DNA of 64,000 bases from positions 9,129,001 to 9,193,000 of the forward strand of contig OY756972.1 in assembly GCA_963580455.1 (NCBI GenBank), given 5' to 3'. The notes below the pieces were generated by a model. The model had not been told where the DNA came from and made no database searches. It saw only the letters and a list, made by a program, of their open reading frames with translations. Position 1 is the stretch's first letter; every line of letters begins with the position of its first letter. The position numbers and the translations under genes were made by a program. The stretch comes from Euonymus europaeus. Lineage: Eukaryota; Streptophyta; Magnoliopsida; Celastrales; Celastraceae. Positions 37,479 to 48,700 of this stretch are shown piece by piece.

Positions 37479-38266
37479 TTGATTGATTGGATGACTACAT
37501 GTTCTATGCGGTGTTTTGGTGGTGGCAGATGGTCTTACATATTTCATTGGTGTCTACATATTTTTTTTATTTTGTACAATGCCAAACACAAACGAAGTCG
37601 TTGTCTAAGAATTCCAAGATCATTGCGGTTAAAACAAGAACAAATTAGGGATGAATTGTTAAAACATGTCATTTATAGTGAAAGGGAATGTCGTGGTTTT
37701 GTACGAATGAGTCCAAAAGTTTTTTTTTTAGATTGTGTTATATTTTGGTTAGACATGGAGTTCTTTAACCAATTAGACTATCAATTGTTGAAGAACAAGT
37801 TATAAATTTTTTGTATATTATTGGTCATGATCAGAGACATTGGTCCCCCCCATACTATATTTCATAGATTCAGCGACATATTTATCTTGTGCTTAGAGCT
37901 ATAATCAAATTACAAAATCTATATTTAAGACAACTGGATGGTAGTGAGGTTCCAGCACAAATCTTCGACTTCAATAGATTCTATTCGTACTTCAAGGATT
38001 GCATAGGTGTCATTGACGGTACACATATTCAAGTTGAAGTCCTTGCAAGTGATGCCCCTAGATATCATGGTAGAAAAGAATATCCAACTCAAAATATGAT
38101 GCTCGCTTGCACATTTGATTTGAATTTTATGTATGTGTTGACCAAATGGGAGGGTATGGCATCAGATTCGAGAATAATTAAGATTGCATTAACACGACTG
38201 CTAGGTGTCAAATGTACCTATTATTTTAGTCTTAAAGAACATATTTTTTCCATGATTTTGGTATAA
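37479..38266 (+). pseudogene. PIF/Harbinger transposase (HARBI1-like nuclease) relic
   Basis: The first open stretch (37479-37805) carries the N-terminal helical region with 'IRDELLKHVIYSERECRGFV'. The second (37889-38266) has 'LRAIIKLQNLYLRQLDGSEV', 'YFKDCIGVIDGTHIQVEV' with the first catalytic Asp, 'RYHGRKEYPTQNMMLACTFD' and 'YVLTKWEGMASDSRI' with the second Asp. The region with the third acidic residue is missing or out of frame after 38230. Frame changes around 37805-37889 and the truncation show it is dead. PIF/Harbinger elements also need a separate Myb-like protein; none was seen. Confidence 0.85.
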
Positions 38267-38544
38267 ACTACTACCCAAAGTGGGGTTTTGATGTATTGGT
38301 ATTGTTGGAGTAAATTGAAGAGATAAAGCTAGTTCTCGGCAGATTTGCAACCTTTGTGGCCACAAGAAGTGAAAATCAGTTTCGTTTTTAAGTTGCTGAT
38401 GTGGCAAACAAGGCTGGACCCACCCCTAGGGTTTTGGAAGAGTATAAACCTATTTTATTCTTGGTTCAAGCCGCACAACAACAGACACCAGAAATATTCG
38501 TTGACTAGTGCCAGGCGCTGTAGGGTGTAGCCCGAGGTTATACA
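38267..38544. other. Junction DNA between the Harbinger relic and the resumed LTR
   Basis: No recognised gene or LTR block. The likely right end of the inserted material lies in 38500-38545, but no duplication matching AGTTT at 34749-34753 is present, so the junction has been rearranged. Confidence 0.3.
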
Positions 38545-39267
38545 TTGTTGTGACATTTTAGGATGTCATGTTGCTGCTAGCTTGTTTCAATATTCAGCCT
38601 TTACGTTCTTATGATTCATTTTGTTTTCCCTACTGAGCCTCCTGCTCACCCTATTACTTTTCTGTATCCTTCAGGTGAGACTGGTGCTGAGAACCAGGCT
38701 GCGGATCAGTAGGAGGCGACGTGACATGGAATGCCACCCTAGGAGCACTAGGATATGTATTTGGTTGTTTGAGAACCTTGGTTATGAATTAAGTACATGT
38801 AGTACTTTTATTGGTTGACTATTATGTTGCTTAAATACCTTTTCGGTATGTTTGATGGATGGTCGGGAGGTATGCCGTGTGATCGGGACTCCCGTACCTG
38901 GATATAGGACCTTGGGTCCGGATTGATAGACTTTGATAGTCTCTGATGATATTATTGATATGAATATGTTTTGCTTATTGATTGCATGTGATTAGGAGGC
39001 CTGAGGCCTTGCCTAGTGTGTGAATGTGGATAGATGGCCAGAGGCCCTGTTAGGCTGCGGAACTTCTCTGATTATTATTGATTATTTTTTTCCGTGTTAA
39101 ATGAGATGTGACTCTAGGTTGGCACCCTCCGATATACGGGGAGGTGCTGTCGAATTTCTATTAGAATCCGGGGTTAGGTTGGCGTGTGGTGAGGTCCTTA
39201 GTGACGGGGCACACGCCTAAAGTGGCGCTCCCAACTCAGTGCGCGAATTCTGGGTCAGGGCGTCACA
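38545..39267 (+). mobile_element. Gypsy LTR, 3' part, plus strand
   Basis: Resumes the LTR of 33306-34753 with 'atgtcatgttgctgctagc', 'tactgagcctcctgctcacc', 'ggcctgaggccttgcctagt', 'acggggaggtgctgtcgaat' and ends '...gggtcagggcgtcaca' at 39267. Blocks match the Tekay-type LTR over its last ~650 bp. Confidence 0.8.
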
Positions 39268-39308
39268 ATTATTTATGAAATATATTCCTTAAAAATAGAA
39301 TATTCAAA

Positions 39309-39817
39309 GAAACCAATACTTTGAAATTCTATAAACATGATTGAAGGTGCGAAGGAAATGTCTCGAGAAACCAATACTTTGATATTCTCTAAACAAGGTT
39401 GGAGGTGCGAAGGAAATGTCTTGAGAAACCAATACTTTGATATTCTCTAAACATGATCGGATATTTGAAAGAAATGCCTCGAGGAACCAATACTTTGATA
39501 TTCTCTAAACATGATCAGATATTTGAAAGAAATGCCTTGAGAAACCAATACTTTGATATTCTCTAAACAAGGTTGGATGATTGAAGGAAATGGCTCGAGA
39601 AACCAATACTTTGATATTCTCTAAACAAGGTTGGATGATTGGAGGAAATGGCTCGAGAAACCAATACTTTGATATTCTCTAAACAAGGTTGGATGATTGA
39701 AGGAAATGGCTCGAGAAACCAATACTTTGATATTCTCTAAACAAGGTTGGATAGTTGAAAGAAATGACTCGAGAAACCAATACTTTGATATTCTCAATAT
39801 TGTTGGATGTTTGGCGG
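39309..39817. repeat. 58-bp tandem repeat, nine units
   Basis: 'gaaaccaatactttgatatt' recurs exactly every 58 bp at 39309, 39367, 39425, 39483, 39541, 39599, 39657, 39715 and 39773. Each unit continues 'ctctaaacaaggttgga' and 'gaaatg.ctcga'. Early units are more diverged and the last is truncated. Units abut without spacers, so this is a minisatellite, starting about 40 bp after the LTR end. Confidence 0.95.
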
Positions 39818-39833
39818 GTTGAATATATAAAAT

Positions 39834-39907
39834 TGTATGATTTAATTCTTTCTTTTTGAAATTATTTAAATGTATGATTTAATTCTTTCTTTTTGAAATT
39901 ATTTAAA
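39834..39907. repeat. 37-bp direct duplication
   Basis: 'tgtatgatttaattctttct' with its following 'ttttgaaattatttaaa' occurs twice in tandem, at 39834 and 39871. Confidence 0.9.
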
Positions 39908-41461
39908 TATACATTCCAAAATAAATTATAAAATTAAAATTTTCTTTTTTTTTGAGAAATATAAAATTAAAAATTTAATCATGTCTATCAATCTAATTAA
40001 TATTTATACAACTTTTACTATTTTATTATATTATTACATTACTTGGACCCAACCAATTCTTAAAACCCAAAAATCCAACTGGCCCAATAAATTCATCATG
40101 GCCCATAACCTAATACGAAAAGACAACCCAACTTCAAAATTGTGCCCAAATCAAAACACAAGCCCGGATCCGGCCCAAAACAAATTCAAACAAAAAACCT
40201 TGTCCAAACTAAACCTGGCCCAAGAAATAAACTAAACCTGGCCCAAAACGAAATAAACTAAACCTAGCCTACCCGAGGCCAAATGCCCAACACCAACAAA
40301 ACTAGGCCACAAATAAACCCAACCCAACAAATAAATGCCCGGCCCATGACATAAACCAAACCGGCCCTTTACTGTTCATTATCTTCCTCCACTGGCCGAC
40401 CACTCGTGACCGGCACCTATGGCAGAAGCTCCTTCCTTGCCGCCTCTTCCGTCCGATCTCCCTGTTACCAAACAGGAGACACACAAAACAAACAAAGCAA
40501 ACCAAGGCACAACAAGATACAGACAACAAATCCTAGTTAAATGAAATCCTTAACATGCATGATTGGCAGAGTAAAAAACCAGAAAATAGACAGATTGAAA
40601 CTGAAAACTGAAATCATAATCAAACCTCTGAATCCTCCTTTTTGCTTGATTTTCTTCTTCCGATTTTCCTCCAAAGGCCGAACCTTCCTCCCTTCGAAAA
40701 TTTTGGTTCTTCTTCTGCCTCTTGCTTTCAAATTTCTGGGTTCTCCTCTCTCAGTTTTTCCAAAATTTCTCCCCAGAAAAATCCCTCAATCTCCTTCTTT
40801 TCTCCCCTTCGAAAACTTCTCCGTCCCCCCTTCCAGTTTCGTTAGAATTTTCTCTGGTTCTTCACCAAAAATTCCTCCCCAAAATCCTCCGAATCCTTCA
40901 AATTTCTTCTCCGTTTCTTTCGGTTCCTCCGGCTTTTCCAGCAATCCCCCTTATTTTTGGCCTTCGTTCTGGCCTTTCCTCCAGAAAATCCCCTCTATCT
41001 TTCGGGTTCTTTTTCCTCTCCGTTTCCTCTCTTCCTCCAGAAAATTTCCTCCACCATCTCTGCTTTTCAATCCCACTACCTCTCTGTCTCCCACTTCCTC
41101 TCTCTCTCTGGTGCGTTCTCTCCCTCTCTTCCCCTTTCTCTCTGTCGTTTCTGCCTTCTCTCTCTCCAACAGCCGGCGTTTTCTTTGATTGGTAAGTTTA
41201 GGGTTAGTTTAGGTTTTGGTAAGTTGAATTTGGGGGCCGGGCCAGGTGGGTATTTGGGTGATGGGTTCAGTTTGGGCAGGTAAAGGGCCGGGCTGGGTAA
41301 CGTTTTTTGGTGAGTCTTGGGTAATGGTTTAAGTAACGGGCTTTGGGCTTAGTTGGGTAACTATTTGGGTAGTGGGATAGGTTTTATTTAGTTATTATTT
41401 TACTTAATTTTTTCTTTTATTTTTTGTTTCAATTTTTATTATTATTTTGTTAAAAATATTA
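39908..41461. other. Compositionally biased block with a pyrimidine-rich core
   Basis: The left arm (about 40040-40370) is full of 'ggcccaa/aaaccc' words, the core (40630-41180) is almost purine-free on the plus strand, and the right arm (41200-41370) is full of 'gggccggg/ttgggt' words. Overlapping open frames in the core come from lack of A and are not a gene. A 'caaataaactaaacctggcc' type repeat occurs near 40220. It adjoins a truncated LTR at 41462 and may be a separate inserted element; no family recognised. Confidence 0.4.
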
Positions 41462-42366
41462 AGTACCCGCCTGCATCAGAAACACGAAACATAAATTCAA
41501 TCCATCACACTAGCAACCTAGCTAGGCCTCAGGCCTCAAACACATGCAATCCTGATCCTAGGGGCCTCCGGCCATCCACTACCAGCATGCAAAAACTGAT
41601 AGTAATAAACACAGCAACAAATTCATAATATCATATAATCATAAAATCAAACTCAGCATACTTCATGCATACACCCTCTGGTGCCAAATGGTTATAAGTA
41701 TATCATGAATAACATCAATACATCGTAAACAAAACACGTGCTAGAATACATCTCTAACATCCACATCCTACCCAGGGCCATCCATGTCACATCTTGCCCT
41801 CACTAATCCGCTCCACCGGTACCTGTACCAGTATTTCCTGTGGGAAGGAACAAAAAGTAGAGAGTGAGCAAGAAGCTCAGTAGGGTTAATAGTAATGAGT
41901 GTATAAAGGCCAAATCCGAACAATAGGTTATGCAACAATATGAAATCTACCACATGCACGTATACTCAAAAATCACATAAACATCAATCCGGGCAATCCC
42001 CTCAATGAGCAAACCTCATCGATACCATGGCTCGTTCCATGTAATATCGAACGTGAGCAAGCTCACAACATCAACTCATCAATATCATGGCCGCTATCTA
42101 TGTAATATTGAATAGGAGCAAGCTCCCCAACCTCAAACGCTCTTGGATTACCTGGTTGCGTGATCCGATCACGCCCGCACCATTCCAGGCAAGGTCCCTC
42201 ATTAACCCTACCTCTAGTGCGTTATCCTACTTGGAGATCACATGACTTGGTGGTAACTCTCATCACCTCGTCATCCCTTCAAGTAGCTTTCAAGAATCCT
42301 AAGGATCTCCGAGTCCATACTCGGACTCCAATGCAACTCTAATGCATTTATGCCATGACATGCCAA

Positions 42367-42405
<39 letters not shown>
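41462..42405 (-). mobile_element. Gypsy LTR, minus strand, first part (split by the Tat-type element)
   Basis: Matches the solo LTR at 56953-59028 from 'cctgcatcagaaacacg' onward: 'ctaggcctcaggcc', 'ccatccatgtcacatcttgc', 'accggtacctgtaccagtat' and 'gcgtgatccgatcacgcccg'. The first ~110 bp expected at its edge are missing. It stops in an AT microsatellite at 42405, where the Tat-type element inserted, and continues at 51586. Confidence 0.85.
42401..42405. repeat. Target-site duplication ATATA (left) within an AT microsatellite
   Basis: ATATA precedes the left LTR and follows the right LTR at 51586-51590. Because the target is an (AT)n run, the duplication is consistent but not strong evidence alone. 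Confidence 0.7.
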
Positions 42406-42410
<5 letters not shown>

Positions 42411-42852
42411 ACGTCTTAAATCAGTCCAAGACGTATCAGGATAGGTTTGAACAAGAGCTTTCTCGTCTCTTGATGTCCTTCCTCGGATTAGCTTCTCTCC
42501 GATAATAGAATGATCCTGTGACAAAGAGCAAACGTAAGCTAGAGGCCCGCCAGAGAGTGTTCTCTGGCGTTGGCGCTCCGACGCTCAAGTCAGATGCGAG
42601 CACAAAGGAACTCTGTGGAGTGCACTGCTCGGTGCTCTTGTAATTAGTCAAAAAATCCTCCCCTTTTACATGAGGGTTTGCCCCTTTTTATAGTGAAGGT
42701 AGTTCCTGTTTGGGTAGTTCATGACAGCTTTTTACCACTCTGAGGATGAGTACCGAGGAACGTGCATCCTTCTTCTCGGTACCGAGCATGAAGCTGTTGA
42801 CAATTACATCCACGTGTCATGTTGTCATTGTAGGAGAAAATTATCCTCATCA
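42406..42852 (-). repeat. 3' LTR of the Tat-type element (447 bp)
   Basis: Termini TGATGA...TCATCA form short inverted repeats. On the minus strand a TATA box ('ctataaaaagggg', near 42683-42692) lies about 100 bp before 'ttgagcgtcggag' (42562-42592), a conserved R/U5 block of Tat LTRs. It differs from the right copy at about 42563 (C versus T) and 42670 (A versus C). Confidence 0.95.
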
Positions 42853-42865
42853 CTTGCCCCCTCAG
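42853..42865 (-). other. Polypurine tract of the Tat-type element
   Basis: On the minus strand 'gagggggcaag' lies directly before the 3' LTR, in the position expected for plus-strand priming. Confidence 0.8.
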
Positions 42866-43074
42866 ACCTGTGATTGGTCATCGTAGGACCAATGATAGGT
42901 CTGTATGAGTGGACGTTTGAGTTCCCGAGGCTGACATTAATTGTGAGTCGTTGAACGGCTAAGATTTGATTGATCTTGATCCAGTGGTTATCTGATGTGC
43001 AGAGGTTGAGCGGCCCAGATGAGAGAAGGCGGTACGTCTCGTCATCGGGTCCGTTGACCGGGGCGGTCTTCGAC

Positions 43075-43083
43075 TTTAAATAG
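43075..43083 (+). promoter_or_regulatory. TATA-like box for the antisense gene
   Basis: 'tttaaatag' stands about 135 bp before the first ATG (43211) of the oppositely oriented gene, and no ATG lies between. It suggests a promoter independent of the LTR. Untested. Confidence 0.5.
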
Positions 43084-43210
43084 CGAGGGCGTCACTGTCC
43101 AACTCATTTGCTGCCAAAATTGAGAGCCCCGAGCATTGTCTATCCGAGCAAACGTAATCTTCTTTTTCCGAGCAAATACTATCTCTTCTTCGTCTCATCA
43201 GGTACGAGAA

Positions 43211-45278
43211 ATGTCTTCCCCTTCTTCGGATAGTAATATTAATGTGTTAGAGGAAGCCGATTTAGGAACTTCTCCTTCGACCTCTAACTCTCCTCCTGTT
43301 AGGACGAGCATTAGGCTACCCTTAGCAGAACGCCCTTTCTTTGCCCCTCCTGGATTCGAAATACAGGAGGCCCGAGCAGCAGGTGATGGTTCTAGGGAGC
43401 CTAGGAATCTTAGCTGTAGCCTTTCAGCCTCCGAGGTGGAATCCCAACGCAAGTTGTTTGGTATTCCCTACCCTTGCAGGCCTGTGCCCGAGGGAGTATC
43501 TCCATTCCGTCCTCAACATGGGGAGTTTGCCATTTCTACCACCGCATTATCATTTGGTTGTCGGATACCGATTGCCCCAGCAGTATGCTCCTTCTTTGAT
43601 CGGTTCGACATTTGCCCAACCTGCCTTGCTCCCAATTCTTGGGTGTTTCTCGGCACAATTCTATACTACTGTGCCGAGCTTCGCGTCCCTTTTTCTTCTA
43701 ATGTCCTTCAACACATTTTCTCCCTTTGTAGAGCTCCGAGAAACCCTGGACTTTGCTATTTAAAGTTCAAGAAGGGTCTAGTTGCTCCAAAATATTCCTC
43801 TTCCAATCATCATTGGAAGTCTAGTTATTTCTTTGTTCGGATGCCCTTGGGCGAGGACGAGGATCTTCCTTTTAGGACCTCGTGGGTTGTCCCAAAATTC
43901 AGTAAGTTCAAGCGACTTCCCCAACTTTCTCCTCAGGAGCTTGACTGGTATCTTACCCTCAGAGGTCCTTTCACTAAGCCTTCTGTGCCTATGATATGCC
44001 GAGCTGTAGACTTTACAAGGGCTCATAGGTCCGAGCAAGCGATGCAAGGTGGGGACCTGCTCTTGCTCGGTTTTGTTTATAACTTTGTTATACTAATCAT
44101 GTTGATGACTGATTCTTGTTACTTCTCAGATATGTCGTCGGCCGCTGATTACCTGAAGTTGCAGAAGAGGACTGCCAACTTGGGCAAGAAGAGGAGACCT
44201 GATGGGGGTGCTGGGCCGAGCAAGAAAACGAGGGTTACCCCCGTTGAGGGTGCCCAAGTCAAACCAGGCCGAGGAAAAGACTTGGGTCGCGGTCGCGGTG
44301 TCTTCGTTTCCACCCCATATTTCCGGGCCGTTGGATCTCCTTCTCGTACATCCGACGCCCGCTCTTCCTCTCCTCCTCACAGGATGGGAGACGTTCACAT
44401 TCCTCGGTGGAATGTGCGTCTATCTGATACAGTGACCAATCCTCGGGTGGCGTTGGAGATGCTCGAGAAGCTGTCTCTTCCCTCGGACCAAAGGCGAGCC
44501 GAGGAGATGGCTACCGAGGAGAGGATGGAGGCTTCGGCTGTTAAGCTGATGGAGGTACATCTTTCCGCTCGGAACATAGTTCAGCAAGTTTTCCTTCAGC
44601 TTGCTTAATAACTCATCTCTTTTCTGTTGTTATTTGCAGTTGTCTTCGCTTCTCGGGAAGTTGTCGCTTGACATACGAAGCTCCGAGGCCGAGAAGAAGA
44701 CTGCCGCCCAAGAAATTTTCCTACTCAAGGGAGCTATTGGTCGGACAGAGACCGCTTTGAAGCTGACGAGGTTGGAACTCGAGAAAACGCAGGCATCAGA
44801 GAATCTGATGGCTACGAAGCTGAAAGAAGCCGAGGATGAGCTCGCAAGACAAAGGTCAGCAGCTGAGGCTGAAGGGGCCGTCCTGTTTGAAAGCGGGCGA
44901 CAAGCTGGTCTCCGAGAGTTTCGCGACTCTAAGGAGTTCCAACTTACCCTTAAGCAAGAAGGCTTTTTCTGCTTCCAGGCTGCTGTCAAAGAAGCTCGGA
45001 GGTTCCTCGTCGGCAAAGGCCAGAGCTCGGACATTTTAGATGAGCTGTGTCCAGTCATCGCGGGGAAAGACGACGAGGATGTGGTGAAGGAGGATGCCTA
45101 CGAGCAGTTCCGCCTACTTCAAGAGGATGAGGGGGACGTCGAGGAGGACATCGATGGGTACACGGAGACCGATGCTCCGCCGATTCCTCCGAGGAATGAA
45201 GAAGTCGACGTGCCCCTTCCTTCTGTTGAGGGTGAGGCAGAGAGGACTGCCGAGGAGCTAGTTGATATTGAAAATTAG
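43211..45278 (+). CDS. Antisense accessory gene of the Tat-type element, three predicted exons, 633 residues
   Basis: The gene runs opposite to gag-pol between integrase and the 3' LTR. Predicted exons are 43211-44048, 44130-44554 and 44640-45278. Introns of 81 and 85 nt have GT-AG ends and preserve phase, totalling 1902 nt. An alternative donor at 44588 would leave a 52-nt intron. The start is the first ATG after the TATA-like box. Exon 1 has a Ser/Pro-rich N-terminus and a globular region with 'FRPQHGEFAISTTALSFGC', 'LAPNSWVFLGTILYYCAEL' and 'NHHWKSSYFFVRMP', resembling the domain once called 'putative gypsy type transposon' (Pfam Transposase_28), by memory only. Exon 2 is basic, Arg/Gly-rich ('KPGRGKDLGRGRG'). 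Exon 3 is a long coiled coil ('LSLDIRSSEAEKKTAAQEIF') with a very acidic C-terminus. Extra ORFs in Tat elements are known; function is not. Nuclear or RNA binding is only an inference from the basic region. Confidence 0.75.
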
Positions 45279-45461
45279 GAACTGGCCCTTGTTCTCTTCC
45301 TTCTTGATCAAACTCTGTTCTCAACATTTGTAAATAACGTTTTTAATTTTAATGAAGTCAAGTTCTTTTCTTCCCATTTCTTGTCTATTACTGTCCATCT
45401 TTTTTTTCGGAAATCATAACTTAAAACGCAGCTTGTTGTAGCTGATTTGAGAACAAGTAGA

Positions 45462-45647
45462 GCTGTGGCCCAAATTTGCTCGGGTCGTAGCCAACTTGTT
45501 TCCCTGCTTGGCTGTTGTAACTCAAATTAAATGAGTTGAAACAAAACCATGTTTGCTGTGGCCCAAACTTGCTCGGGTCGTAGCTAACTTGTTTTTCTGC
45601 TTGGCTGTTGTAACTCAAATTAAATGAGTTGAAACAAAACCATGCTC
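45462..45647. repeat. 93-bp tandem duplication between the antisense gene and integrase
   Basis: Two copies starting at 45462 and 45555 share 'gctgtggcccaaa.ttgctc', 'gggtcgtagc.aacttgtt' and 'ggctgttgtaactcaaatta' with only a few differences. It lies in the shared 3' untranslated gap between the convergent coding regions. Confidence 0.9.
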
Positions 45648-45798
45648 TTGCGGCTGACTTGTGCCGAGCAACGCTTACTTTTGAGGATCCTTATTGCAAA
45701 ACAAACTACTTTCATTGAATCAGCAAAATCCTAAGTCTCGTGTAAGAAACGAGTTTTGAAATGGAAATTGTGCCTAAGTACATGCCAGCAGGATGAAA

Positions 45799-48700
45799 TT
45801 AGACATAGTATCTTCGAAGGTTCTCGGCATTCCAAGGTCTCATCTCTCCAGGCTTCTCGGGATTTTCCAGTTTGTAAGTACCATCAAGCAGAACTTTGAT
45901 AACTCGGAAAGGTCCTTCCCAAGTTTCTCCGAGCTTCCCTGGATGCCTTCCGGCTGCAGCAGCTTTCCTTAGAACCCAGTCTCCTTCTGAAAACTTCCTT
46001 GTTCGGACCCTTTTGTTGTAATATCGGGCCGTTCTTTGTTTGTAAGCAGCAATCCTGATCCGAGCAGTCTCTCGAGCTTCTTCCAAGAAATCAAGATTGT
46101 TGAGCAATAAGTCACTGTTACCTGATTCTTCAAACTCAGTTATACGAGGAGTGGGAACTCCAATTTCAACTGGGATAACAGCTTCTGATCCGAATACTAA
46201 GGAGAAAGGTGTCTCTCCTGTTGATGTCCGAGGCGTAGTCCGATAAGACCAGAGGACGCTATGGAGCTGTTCAGTCCAGAGTCCCTTGGCTTGGTCCAGA
46301 CGAGCCTTGATTCCTTGTAGTATGATTCGGTTGATGACTTCTACTTGTCCATTAGCTTGAGGGTGAGCTACAGCAGTAACCCTGAGGTTGATGCCGTGTT
46401 CGTCACAAAACTGCCGTATATTGGCACTCACAAACTGTCGGCCATTATCAGTAATAAGGATCCGAGGAACACCATATCTGCAGACGATGGTTTTCCAAAT
46501 GAAGTCTTTCACCTTGTGGTCAGTGATTGTGGCCAGAGGCTCGGCTTCAACCCACTTCGTGAAATAATCCACTGCCACTATGAGAAATTTCCTTTGGGCT
46601 GTTGCCTGAGGAAAAGGTCCTAACAAATCCAGCCCCCATTGTGCAAACGGACAAGGGTTCTCCATCACTGTAATCTCCGACGGTGGGTGATGCGATACGT
46701 TGGCATGTCTCTGGCACTTGTCACACTTCCTCACCAACTCCTTTGCATCCTTGTTCATGGTCGGCCAGTAATACCCGCAGCGCAAGACCTTGTTTGCTAA
46801 GGTCCTTGCACCGGAGTGGCTGCCGCATATTCCTCCATGAACTTCTCGGAGAGCGTAATCTGACTCTCGTGGAGCAAGGCACTTAAGATAAGGGAGTGTG
46901 TAAGATCGTCGGTAAAGGGTGCCTTGAATAATTGAATACCTCGCTGCCCTTGCTCGGAGACTTTTAGCCTCGTTCCTGTCTTCTGGCAATTGCCCCTCCG
47001 TGAGGAAGGCGCGTATTGCATCCATCCAAGATCGTTCAGTGTTGATCTCCGCAATTTCTTTAACAAAGATGCTAGGTTTAGGAAGCATTTCTATCCGAAC
47101 TGAGGAAGCATGATCTTTCTTGCTTGTTGACGCAAGTCGGGCTAATACGTCTGCTTGCTGATTTTCTGCTCGAGGCACTCTCAGTATTTCGACATTCGGG
47201 ATCTCACTCATCAGCTCCTTAGCTTTTGCAAGATATTTGATCATATTGGAGCCTCTCGCCTCATATTCTCCACGGACCTGCTCGGTGACGAGCTGTGAAT
47301 CGCTGTGAATCAGCAAATTGCGAACCTCTAGCTCGATGGCCAGCTTTAATCCAGCTAGCAGAGCTTCATATTCAGCCTCGTTATTAGAGGCTTTGAATTG
47401 GAAACGGAGGGCATACTCAGTGGTCATGCCCCCGGGTCCGAGAAGCAGAATCCCTGCTCCGCTGCCATCCTTGTTCGTAGATCCATCGACGAAGAGTTGC
47501 CATTGCTCCTACGGCGCTTCTTCCTCTAAAGGATGTTGGCATTCCGTAACGAAATCCGCGAGGACTTGAGCTTTGATTGCTCTTCTCGGCTCGAAGTAGA
47601 TATCAAACTCACTAAGTTCGACTGACCACTTAATAAGTCTTCCCGATATGTCTGGATTCTGTAAAATGCTCTTGAGCGGCTGATCAGTCAGCACTGTAAT
47701 TGTATGGGCTTGAAAATATGGTCTCAACTTCCTTGCCGTGGTCACTAGTGCCAGGGCCATTCTCTCGGCCTTGGCGTATCTCTTCTCGATTGCAGTGAGA
47801 ATCTTACTAGTGTAGTATATTGGCCTCTGAACCTTATCCTCTCCCTCGCTTACGAGCACGGCACTCACTGCATGCTCAGTGGTAGCTAAGTAGAGGGATA
47901 ACGGTTCTCCTTCCTTTGGAGCAGTGAGTAGAGGTGGTCGACTCAAATAAGACTTGAGCTCTTCGAAAGCTTCTTGACAGTGCTCATTCCATTCAAAGTC
48001 GGTTGTTTGCTTAAGTGCGTTAAAGAAGTGTTTACAGCGATCTCCTGATCTGGCGAGAAATCGGTTTAGTGCTGCAGTTCGCCCGGTGAGTTGTTGAACC
48101 TCCTTCTTGTTCCTCGGGGCTTGCATGTTAATTATCGCTAACACCTTTTCAGGGTTCACCTCAATTCCTCGTTTGGAGATGAGGAATCCGAGGAATTTAC
48201 CCGATGAAACGCCAAAAGCACACTTCTCGGGATTGAGCTTCATTCCAAAATTGTTTAAAACATTAAACACATCCTGCAAGTCGCCCAAGTGCTCCTCGGG
48301 TTTTTTGCTTTTTACAACTATATCATCGACGTACGCTTCAACTGTCTTTCCGAGCATTGGGGAGAACATTTTGTTGACTAGCCGTTGATAGGTAGCCCCT
48401 GCATTCTTCAATCCAAAAGGCATAACTTGGTAGCAATATGTACCCTCAGGGGTAACAAACGAGGTGTGCTCCTCGTCATCTTGATGCATCTGAATCTGAT
48501 GGTATCCTGAGTAGGCATCAAGGAAACTGAGGAGACCCTTTCCCGAGGTTGCGTCTACCAATTGGTCTATTTTTGGCAGCGGGTAGCTATCCTTCGGACA
48601 GGCCTTGTTTAGGTGAGTGAAGTCTACACACATGCGCCATTTACCATTCTGTTTGGCTACCATAACAACATTAGAAAGCCATTCCGGATATTGTACTTCG

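Noticed and set aside
39309..39817. Regular 58-bp spacing suggestive of a CRISPR array
   Set aside because: Units abut with no unique spacers, and the setting is plant nuclear DNA. It is a minisatellite.
40541..41188. 215-codon plus-strand open frame, with overlapping open frames in other phases
   Set aside because: All forward frames stay open because the DNA is nearly purine-free; residues are almost only Pro, Ser, Phe and Leu. No domain, and composition explains it.
43136..44608. Reading 43136-44608 as one uninterrupted 490-residue host gene
   Set aside because: It lies between the LTRs of the Tat element, 43136 is not ATG, and the coding character shifts at 44049-44129 where a good in-phase intron fits.
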